DNA of 64,000 nucleotides. Origin: Enoplolaimus lenunculus. Taxonomy: Eukaryota > Nematoda > Enoplea > Enoplida > Thoracostomopsidae. Position 1 is the first letter of the stretch. Every line of letters starts with the position of its first letter. Below are positions 26,901-38,900 of this stretch, piece by piece. The DNA is taken from positions 307,621 through 371,620 of the forward strand of contig JASANG010001006.1 of assembly GCA_030248215.1 (NCBI GenBank), given 5' to 3'. The notes below the pieces were generated by a model. The model made no database searches. It saw only the letters and a program-made list of their open reading frames with translations, and was not told the DNA's origin. Made by a program: the position numbers and the translations under genes.

Positions 26901-29900
26901 GCAGATTAGTGAATTACAGTTTAAGACCATAAAATGTGTCATCATACTCCGGTGACCAGTAAAATCGGTGCGCTTTTCGTAGTATTAATTTGTATGACGG
27001 TGCCATTTAATTTGCAAAATTCTTTGTGAATCTACCAACAAACGTTATGAATCCAAGAAATTGTTTCAGTTCTTTAGTGTTTTGCGGCAGCGGTTGAGCA
27101 GTTAAAATTCTTTTAGTTTTATTTGGGTCTACTGATAACCTTTCGCAGTAATTCTGATATCCCAAAAATTTACTGTAGTTTTGCCAACTCGCATTTCTTC
27201 ACTTTGATTTTTAAATTTGCTGTACGTGTTGGTACTATACGGTCTGCACGACCCCTGTTTGAAGTTTTGCCAAAGTTAATGACCACGCCGAAAATCGAAC
27301 CTCGGCCCGCTTGCTGTCGAGCCAAGCATGCTACCACTACAGCACGCGGCCGCTGCAACGACTTGTTATACCGGTATATGTGCACAGGCATGGAACATTT
27401 ACTTTACATACACTTACGTGCACATATACCGACAGTACGTAGTCGTTGAAAAACTACGATTAACCGTTCCAGAAGCTCGTCAAATGTATTGCTGAAAACA
27501 ATAATGTCATCAATAGCATACACATGATTTTCCATCTGACACTCTGAGTACTGTTTCAATTAGTTTTTTGGAGGCAAGCTGGGGCGTTAGTTAAACCAAA
27601 ACATTTGTCAAAATTCAAAAAAGCCGAATCAGTCCACGGCAAAAGTTGTTTTGTTGCTGTCGTCTTTAAACTTGTCAAGATCCGCTCTGTAGGTCAACTG
27701 TTGCCAAATATCTAACCCCAAACCTGATGTCAAATATGTCTTCAATTCGCTTTATCGTGTACGAATCTTTAATACTAATATCATTCATCTGTCTATGGTC
27801 AGTATAAAATTGTAGTTGGCTATCTTTCTTAGGTATCAATACTATCGGAGCACTCCAAGGCGATTTAAAGTGCTGGTTAATGTTATATTTGAGCATATTC
27901 TCTAGCTCTGTTCCATCTTATCTCGCAACAAGTGTGGCAACCGGTAAAGACGCAGTCTGATTGGTTTGGCGTTGCATGTTTCAATGCAAAATTCCAGTGC
28001 ATCTGTTTCTCCGAGGTCATAATAATGATGAGAAAAAGCTTCTACATTATTTACTAATACTTCAGTCAATCTTTTCTTTTGATCAGGAGTTAAATATGAT
28101 GGCTGAAATTTAAGATCAGTTAAAGTGTGTTTACTGTTATTGAATGGAATAACTAAGTTTTCTGGGACAAAGGGTCATCCACGTTATACTGTCTACGCTA
28201 CTGTAAAAATTGTCCCCACATACGAGCACCTAAGTCTGTAGTTTTATTGTTTCCAAATTGCATGTCCAAATGTCACTCATATCCTGCGTAGATCCTGCTG
28301 ACAACTGGCACTTTCTCTAAACAGCCTACACTTGGTCACGTTGCCGTCCATACCCATGCTAAATTGCCAATACGTTATTTAAAGGACAACGTTTTTGTCC
28401 AGAGTCTGTCAGTAGGGACTCAGGTTATTTCATAACACAAAGTTTCTTCGAATGAACTTTATTTAGCGATTATACAGGTTCTGTTCGAAGGAACTCGTAT
28501 TTTCAAACACTCTATTTGGTCCTTAGTCGAGTAAATTGGGGCTGATAGTGAAAGTGTAGAATTTTTAGCCAACATTTTTGGAGTATTTGTGTAATTATTA
28601 ATTGGAATATAAGCAGGGCCGTTGTTAAGTTCAATAGTACTCGTTATCTTAAGTGATTCAAGCTCAACTGTCTTTTCGCATGAGAATGACGTTGCTAATG
28701 GCAGGTTACGAAGGGATAATCCAATAATGGCTACTGCTACAACCAGTGTCGCTGCCGGCGGAATCATTACGGAATTCATAAGCCGGAGCATTGGACGTTT
28801 TGATGCTGCGCCAAAACACAAAATTTGTCCTTGAATCGTAATTATTTGTTTCTGGCAAATAATTGCAATGGTTCCCATTTGGTTCATGAAGCCTGTTCCG
28901 ATAATTAAATCATAAGGAGAAATCTCGACTATGATTCCACGGACATTTACATCCATTTCATTACCTTTAAAACCAACTTCGCATTCACCTACGATCGAAA
29001 ATTTATAGCCAGTAATCGATGAAGCCATTTCAGTTGATCTGGTCAGTGGTATAATTGAGAGCTTTAGCTATTCTAGCGGGTATAGTAAGTCCACTTCCGG
29101 TATCAAATAATGCGTTTACATACAGTGGTCGTAAACTGCACAGTAATAAGTATTTCATTACGAAAGTTATCGCCAAGTCGGTTTATTGGAAAAGATCGAA
29201 ATTCTCTTGGACTACTATTTGGCGAACGACTAGGATATTTAACGCGGAGTTGATGGTTCAGCGATAGTACAACTGGAGGGTTAACTCCATTTAGCGTCAT
29301 GTTTATTGCGCGAAAATGTGACTCGTTTATTTTGTCTATTTGCTGCAGTTCCTGATAACCAGCTTTGTATTTCGCTTCCGGCAATAGCAAACGATCACGA
29401 TCGCCAACGATAGAAAGCGCACGAAATGCTATCACCAGTAGTGTAAAGTGAATTTAGTACAAACTAAATCCACTTCCAAATGTCAAAGCATCTGTTGCTT
29501 TTGATTGGCTTATAGTGTCAACTTCTTTGGTATACTGTAATATCTATATTGGTAGGATGCTTTTTTGTAGAAGTAACAAATTGATTGCATAGTTTATGCA
29601 AGTTAAGTTATGGTAGCTCAAGCAAACTACTCCTTTCGTAGGCATATGAATTTTGGTCCCGTAAAATATCGATGATTTTGAACGGTCTTTGTTTGAGTAA
29701 AGCACTGACGAATTTGTTGTTCGAATTAGAACACCGGTCTTAGTATTTAGTCGAGTTTCTGTATTAAATTGTTCAATTCTGCATTAAAATCGTTTAATCA
29801 TAAGGAAACAATGTTCCATATTTGGAGACGTCGTGCGGCTTATAAAGACGACAAACATTTTGCAGATTCAGTGTCAGACCAGGTAATCCCGATATTCAGG

Positions 29901-32900
29901 GTCACTATGAATCGTTTATCACGTTTAGGTTTGTCGCAAAAGTTAAGTACCTCCCAAATAGAACACAGTAAAAAATGGTGAGTTAAATTGACTCTCTCCG
30001 AAATAGGCTTTTCCTGACTACACAAACTGAGTCAAATTCGACTCCGCCAGAGTCAAATTCGACTCACTAAGCGATTCATTGAATCGAATTTGACTCTGGC
30101 GGAGTCGAATTTTGACTCAGTTTGTGTAGTCAGGAAAAGCCTATTTCGGAGAGAGTCAATTTGACTCACAATTTTTTGCATTGTACTTAATAACTGCGTG
30201 TTATATACGGTGTAAAACAGGTCATCACAAGCTTGTTGCCAGTCTTCTAAAGGGTTATTCACCATTTTATGCATATTGACATGACTTGAACTGGAACCAA
30301 ATTTAATTGAACCGTTGAAAAATCGTGTTTATGGTGTACAATTACCACAACACATTCGACATTGTCCGACGTTAATACCAAGCCGGTCGGACTGACTTCA
30401 ACTCGAATACTTCTATGAACATGTACTTTAAGTTTAAAATTGTTTCCAGCACTACTGCCTTGCGAGGGTGACCCAAGAGCATGTTGTAAGTTGCATAAAT
30501 ACAAAGACTTTGATCATAACCAAATTTAATTGAACCGTTGAAAAATCGTGTTTATGGTGTACAATTACCACAACACATTCGACATAGTCCGACGTTAATA
30601 CCAAGCCGGTCGGACTGACTTCAACTCGAATACTTCTATGAACATGTACTTTAAGTTTAAAATTGTTTCCAGCACTACTGCCTTGCGAGGGTGACCCAAG
30701 AGCATGTTGTAAGTTGCATAAATACAAAGACTTTGATCATAACCAAATTTAATTGAACCGTTGAAAAATCGTGTTTATGGTGTACAATTACCACAACACA
30801 TTCGACATTGTCCGACGTTAATACCAAGCCGGTCGGACTGACTTAAACTCGAATACTTCTATGAACATGTACTTTAAGTTTAAAATTGTTTCCAGCACTA
30901 CTGCCTTGCGAGGGTGACCCAAGAGCATGTTGTAAGTTGCATAAATACAAAGACTTTGATCATAACCAAATTTAATTGAACCGTTGAAAAATCGTGTTTA
31001 TGGTGTACAATTACCACAACACATTCGACATTGTCCGACGTTAATACCAAGCCGGTCGGACTGACTTCAACTCGAATACTTCTATGAACATGTACTTTAA
31101 GTTTAAAATTGTTTCCAGCACTACTGCCTTGCGAGGGTGACCCAAGAGCATGTTGTAAGTTGCATAAATACAAAGACTTTGATCATAACCAAATTTAATT
31201 GAACCGTTGAAAAATCGTGTTTATGGTGTACAATTACGACAACACATTCGACATAGTCCGACGTTAATACCAAGCCGGTCGGACTGACTTCAACTCGAAT
31301 ACTTCTATGAACATGTACTTTAAGTTTAAAATTGTTTCCAGCACTACTGCCTTGCGAGGGTGACCCAAGAGCATGTTGTAAGTTGCATAAATACAAAGAC
31401 TTTGATCATAACCAAATTTAATTGAACCGTTGAAAAATCGTGTTTATGGTGTACAATTACCACACCACATTCGACATTGTCCGACGTTAATACCAAGCCG
31501 GTCGGACTGACTTAAACTCGAATACTTCTATGAACATGTACTTTAAGTTTAAAATTGTTTCCAGCACTACTGCCTTGCGAGGGTGACCCAAGAGCATGTT
31601 GTAAGTTGCATAAATACAAAGACTTTGATCATAACCAAATTTAATTGAACCGTTGAAAAATCGTGTTTATGGTGTACAATTACCACAACACATTCGACAT
31701 TGTCCGACGTTAATACCAAGCCGGTCGGACTGACTTCAACTCGAATACTTCTATGAACATGTACTTTAAGTTTAAAATTGTTTCCAGCACTACTGCCTTG
31801 CGAGGGTGACCCAAGAGCATGTTGTAAGTTGCATAAATACAAAGACTTTGAAAAATCGTGTTTATGGCGTACAATTACCACAACACATTCGACATTGTCC
31901 GACGTTAATACCAAGCCGGTCGGACTGACTTCAACTCGAATACTTCTATGAACATGTACTTTAAGTTTAAAATTGTTTCCAGCACTACTGCCTTGCGAGG
32001 GTGACCCAAGAGCATGTTGTAAGTTGCATAAATACAAAGACTTTGAAAAATCGTGTTTATTATAAGGTAGGTTACCCTGGACTAAAGTCCTTGCCACCCA
32101 TCCTTGGCGGGTACCCCTTATGGTTTGATAGAGGTTGGCTACAGTGTCTAGGTATGCTACTCCGCTCATCGGTGTTCGGGATGGGGACATCCATCCCAGA
32201 CTCGTAGTGCGCTTGTACTTTGGCGTAGCTGTTACCACCGGACCCTAAATTGCCCAAGCGGAACAATTCGATAAAATTTCAGACGGCAACTAAGCCGGCT
32301 GATACACCAGAATACTAAATTTTGTCAACAAAAACAGTTCAGGGCAAGGAGACTCATATCCTAGCGCATTCCTGCCCCTGGATAAAATTTCTGACCACCG
32401 TGGCATAACTTTATTGTCTATCCGGCGGGCAGGAAAAATTCAAAGTGCGGGGAAAAATAAATTCTTGGTAAAAAGGAATTGGTCAAAAAGGAAAAAGAAA
32501 AATGGGGACCCGCACCGTCCATTTTAGGACTGTGGAAATTTTACTTACACAGAATATTCAAACTCCCTGGATCCAAAAATCAACCGGAAAAAGAAAAACA
32601 AAAAGAAAAAGAAAAACACCCCTCCCAGTCCGGACAATGATAACAAATTCCGACCCAGACTTGCTCGGTCGCGATCGCGCAAGTCCGAGTCGGAAATAAC
32701 AAAAACAACCCCGTCCTGCGGGGATAGGCGCGCCAGATAACACTAAACAACAAAAAGGGAAAACAACATCTCACGTCTCTAATGAAATGGAGTTTTAGGA
32801 AGCTCTAGAGAGTTTTGTGCCTAATCCCTTATAAAATTGGACACCTTAATTTTATTATTCAAAACTTTTACAAATTAAGTTCGTTAGAATTTCGTCGCAT

Positions 32901-35900
32901 TCTCAGGTACCGTTGACACCTCTGGCCACCGGTACCCGAGAGACCAGGTCAGGAAACACAAGATTTTCGGCAGCCGACTTCTTTACTCGAAGTCGGCTGT
33001 TCATGTGTCTAAAAGTAACCCAAACATATTAAAACAAACCAATAAAGCGTTATAATGAAAGGCATCAGCTAACAAAAGGTGCCATACTGGCAATTGGAAA
33101 AGAACAGACTGAATGCCTAAAGAGACGAATGCGTAGCCGTTTATATAGGGTATATTTCGGCTATCTCTATTTTGCATAAATTTGCATAAATTTCACCGAC
33201 ATATGCAAATTTACATAAATTTCCGAAAACCGGCAAGAAAGTGTGAGCCGGAAAGTTTCAGAGCGAAAAAGCAACCACACAAGCAACAATAACAACAATA
33301 AGATAAAGCAACCGCAACAACAAAAATAAACCCGGAAGCAAAGAACCGAAGCAGGTGCGGGAATTAAACGAACCCGAGGGGGGTGGATGATTTCACACTA
33401 GGTAAAGGGTTATTTATATTCGATAGTGCAGGCTGCTCATGCTTGAATTCTTAAACTATTAACATCAGTAGAGCTTAGCAGACTGCACCGGGCCCAAAAA
33501 CATCTAAACCACGTTCGAATTGAGTTCACCCGTTGTTTTCAACCGCCTGCACTCTCCCCTTGGACTCTTAGATCTAAAATTTTAAACCACCAAAATTCAT
33601 GCCTGCGGAATGCTACACCTGGTGGTCACACACTTGGATCCCCCAGGTAAGCACTCAGCACCGGCTTAAAAAATAAGTTAACCGGTGGTTCAGAGCCCGC
33701 CACGTTGAAAATTCGCGGCCCCCGGGCTTTCCCAGAAAGATTCTAAATTTAGCGGATTCACGGATCCAGTGGTATCCCTACATCTCCTTTTCTTTAAGCT
33801 TGATGTCCTCATCAAGAGGTTGCTTGGCAATTTAAAACAAGGCCTAAAGGATACTGAGGGACACCACAGATACGTGAGATCCGCAGAGAGAGCACACGCA
33901 GTTCCTATCTAGAGGTGAGCCTTTTCTTGGCGCCACCCCAAACCTAACTTAACTTTCCATAGGCCCAGTACAGTCCGCAATGGCTCCACTGAGAATAGAT
34001 AACGTGTGAACTATCAACTTAGCGTTGTTATGAAAAATCGAACCGTCTTAGGTGTCCTTAATTTTTGAAAAGAAAAAATACCGACAAAATCATTAGTTTT
34101 CGCCGCCTATCCTAATCTAAAACAAAATTGTAGCCGAATTATCCAAAAACATAACATACAAGTTACAACGACATCACAAACTATATCGCATAACAGCCTC
34201 GTCCGATTGCACGCGTCGTTTTCACAACAGGATACTGCGCCGGATAATACCACGACTTCTCCAGCGGACAATCCACCTTCTTCAACGGACTGACTTGCTT
34301 GCCAACTGCCCGTCGTTGTCACTCATTTTCCATTTTCTTCTTGATCACGTGTACGCCGCTGTCTCCGTCACTGCTGTATTAGTTCACGCCAACCAGGACT
34401 CCCCTGCTTGCTGCCCTTGCACTAAAAACTACATGTAGAACACAAAGGATTAAGTGTTAAAAAAATTAAGGCCCAGTAGTACCCCCTTTACGAACTTAAA
34501 CTTACAGTATCTGTTGCACCACGAGTCTGGGATTGAACGCGAATCCACGGAGTAGCCCCCATATAAGGTAGGTTACCCTGGACTAAAGTCCTTGCCACCC
34601 ATCCTTGGCGGGTACCCCTTATGGTTTGATAGAGGTTGGCTACAGTGTCTAGGTATGCTACTCCGCTCATCGGTGTTCGGGATGGGGACATCCATCCCAG
34701 ACTCGTAGTGCGCTTGTACTTTGGCGTAGCTGTTACCACCGGACCCTAAATTGCCCAAGCGGAACAATTCGATAAAATTTCAGACGGCAACTAAGCCGGC
34801 TGATACACCAGAATACTAAATTTTGTCAACAAAAACAGTTCAGGGCAAGGAGACTCATATCCTAGCGCATTCCTGCCCCTGGATAAAATTTCTGACCACC
34901 GTGGCATAACTTTATTGTCTATCCGGCGGGCAGGAAAAATTCAAAGTGCGGGGAAAAATAAATTCTTGGTAAAAAGGAATTGGTCAAAAAGGAAAAAGAA
35001 AAATGGGGACCCGCACCGTCCATTTTAGGACTGTGGAAATTTTACTTACACAGAATATTCGAAACTCCCTGGATCCAAAAATCAACCGGAAAAAGAAAAA
35101 CAAAAAGAAAAAGAAAAACACCCCTCCCAGTCCGGACAATGATAACAAATTCCGACCCAGACTTGCTCGGTCGCGAATCGCGCAAGTCCGAGTCGGAAAT
35201 AACAAAAACAACCCCGTCCTGCGGGGATAGGCGCGCCAGATAACACTAAACAACAAAAAGGGAAAACAACATCTCACGTCTCTAATGAAATGGAGTTTTA
35301 GGAAGCTCTAGAGAGTTTTGTGCCTAATCCCTTATAAAATTGGACACCTTAATTTTATTATTCAAAACTTTTACAAATTAAGTTCGTTAGAATTTCGTCG
35401 CATTCTCAGGTACCGTTGACACCTCTGGCCACCGGTACCCGAGAGACCAGGTCAGGAAACACAAGATTTTCGGCAGCCGACTTCTTTACTCGAAGTCGGC
35501 TGTTCATGTGTCTAAAAGTAACCCAAACATATTAAAACAAACCAATAAAGCGTTATAATGAAAGGCATCAGCTAACAAAAGGTGCCATACTGGCAATTGG
35601 AAAAGAACAGACTGAATGCCTAAAGAGACGAATGCGTAGCCGTTTATATAGGGTATATTTCGGCTATCTCTATTTTGCATAAATTTGCATAAATTTCACC
35701 GACATATGCAAATTTACATAAATTTCCGAAAACCGGCAAGAAAGTGTGAGCCGGAAAGTTTCAGAGCGAAAAAGCAACCACACAAGCAACAATAACAACA
35801 ATAAGATAAAGCAACCGCAACAACAAAAATAAACCCGGAAGCAAAGAACCGAAGCAGGTGCGGGAATTAAACGAACCCGAGGGGGGGTGGATGATTTCAC

Positions 35901-38900
35901 ACTAGGTAAAGGGTTATTTATATTCGATAGTGCAGGCTGCTCATGCTTGAATTCTTAAACTATTAACATCAGTAGAGCTTAGCAGACTGCACCGGGCCCA
36001 AAAACATCTAAACCACGTTCGAATTGAGTTCACCCGTTGTTTTCAACCGCCTGCACTCTCCCCTTGGACTCTTAGATCTAAAATTTTAAACCACCAAAAT
36101 TCATGCCTGCGGAATGCTACACCTGGTGGTCACACACTTGGATCCCCCAGGTAAGCACTCAGCACCGGCTTAAAAAATAAGTTAACCGGTGGTTCAGAGC
36201 CCGCCACGTTGAAAATTCGCGGCCCCCGGGCTTTCCCAGAAAGATTCTAAATTTAGCGGATTCACGGATCCAGTGGTATCCCTACATTTATGGCGTACAA
36301 TTACCACAACACATTCGACATTGTCCGACGTTAATACCAAGCCGGTCGGACTGACTTCAACTCGAATACTTCTATGAACATGTACTTTAAGTTTAAAATT
36401 GTTTCCAGCACTACTGCCTTGCGAGGGTACCCAAGAGCATGTTGTAAGTTGCATAAATACAAAGACTTTGAAAAATCGTGTTTATGGCGTACAATTACCA
36501 CAACACATTCGACATTGTCCGACGTTAATACCAAGCCGGTCGGACTGACTTCAACTCGAATACTTCTATGAACATGTACTTTAAGTTTAAAATTGTTTCC
36601 AGCACTACTGCCTTGCGAGGGTGACCCAAGAGCATGTTGTAAGTTGCATAAATACAAAGACTTTGAAAAATCGTGTTTATGGCGTACAATTACCACAACA
36701 CATTCGACATAGTCCGACGTTAATACCAAGCCGGTCGGACTGACTTCAACTCGAATACTTCTATGAACATGTACTTTAAGTTTAAAATTGTTTCCAGCAC
36801 TACTGCCTTACGAGGGTGACCCAAGAGCATGTTGTAAGTTGCATAAATACAAAGACTTTGAAAAATCGTGTTTATGGCGTACAATTACCACAACACATTC
36901 GACATAGTCCGACGTTAATACCAAGCCGGTCGGACTGACTTCAACTCGAATACTTCCATGAACATGTACTTTAAGTTTAAAATTGTTTCCAGCACTACTG
37001 CCTTGCGAGGGTGACCCAAGAGCATGTTGTAAGTTGCAAAAATACAAAGACTTTGATCATAACTTGTAAGCCCTTGTATAATTTGCTAAGAGATTTCCAT
37101 TGTATCGCTGAGCCTACTTTTACACTTTGAACAGAACCAATTGGGTAGATACACTGCAAAAAATGATGAGTCAAATTGACTCTCTCCGAAATAGGCTTTT
37201 CCGGACTACACAAGTGAGTCAAACTTCGACTCCGCCAGAGTCAAATTTGACTCACTGTGCGACTCAGTTAGTCGAATGTGACTCTGGCGGAGTCGAATTT
37301 TGACTCAGTTTGTGTAGTCAGGAAAAGCCTATTTCGGAGAGAGTCAATTTGACTCACCATTTTTTACAGTGTATAGTTATCGTTCGGCAAAGAATGTTCC
37401 TGTTCGTCATTACGAATGGTCATGGTTCGAAATTGGCGGCCCGGTTGAAAGGTGGGCCGTCGTCGTCTTAAGGCTTTTCTGGAAAATGGATTATTTGATG
37501 ACTGTCTATGTTGACAGTCTCTAGCAATATGTCCAACACGATTGCAAAGTTGACATATTAGTGGTCTATTATTTTGCCTACAATTACAACTTATGTAACC
37601 TTGTTTATTGCACGTGACACATCGAGGTCCTTGGAAACCAAAGTTTGTCATGGTTCGAATATATTACTTTGGCTTTGATTGCTAGGCACTCGCGGTTGCG
37701 GGCGGCACACCTGGTTTCCGTGATGGGCTGGGCTATTAGCTAAAATTGCTGGCTGTTTGCAAATTTTTTGATACTTGATTTAATTCTAGGTTACAAAGCT
37801 GTTGATTAATCGTTTCAAGAACAGCAACTTGTGTATCATCTTACTTCACCCGGTAGTCCTTCAAGCCGTTCGGCAAGAGTCAAAGCTTCCTGACAAGTTT
37901 TCGGATTGGAGTAACTTTATAAGCTCACTTAAACGATTGTAATAATCCATCCATAAACTTAATACACTGTAAATTCCTATGAGTTAATTAATCAACTCAG
38001 ACTGAAAGTTGGTTATTTCTGAGTTAATATAAGTAAACTTTAACTCACTCTGAGTTGACTTCATTTCACTGTGAGTTGAGTGGACTCCGGGTGAGTTGCT
38101 TAACTAAAATCAGAAAGAGTTGAATCAACTCAGAATTGTGAGTTCTGATAGTCCTAACTCAGACTGAGTGATTCAACACATTCTGAGTTAAAATCATCTC
38201 ACTGGAATTTACAGTGTACGGATTAATGAATCTCTTTGTGCTTCGCCTATATCGAGCAAAGCTGCTAAGCCTAGTTCGTATAAAGCGCATCCGTAATCTG
38301 AAACTGATTCGTTTTCCGTCTGCCTTCGACCTCATACGGTTGATATCTCGTTAGGTCGGAACTCTAAAAAATTTTAACTTCAGCTATTAAACGTAAATAA
38401 TCGTTTTTCGCTGTAGCAGGCAATGAATCCTAAATTTGTAAAGCCCCCGCCAACGAAATCGGACTACAAAAACTTGTGGCTTAGTAGTTTCGGACCGGAC
38501 ACTTGCTGAGTATCATAATTCAAATTGTTTAGCCACTGATCAAAATTGTCTTCGTTGAACCCAGATAACTCTAGGTATCTAGCTGATAAAACTTTGAAAA
38601 TCTAAACTAATCAAGCACTCAAGCAAAGAATGAGATTGCCTGCGTTTCCAGGATTGTGGCACCAAAATGTGATGCTCTAGCTATGATACTGTCGGTTGTG
38701 ATTTCCAGCAACCGCTCGGTACCGAACCCGGAACTAGACAGACTGAATATTGTTAAACCCGAGGCTTATATAGTGTCGTAAACGGGAAAACAACGCACTG
38801 TAGAAACAAAATAATATTCAATACATTGTCAGGTAAATGTCACGAAAAATCAGGTTCAATGCGCGTGTTCCAAATATTACGTAACGGATGTTTATTTCAA

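Noticed and set aside
30259-36729. Repeated about 90-residue minus-strand ORFs in the tandem array
   Set aside because: They recur because the DNA recurs; the main unit (223 bp) is not a multiple of three, there is no known domain, and they lie in a retroelement fossil.
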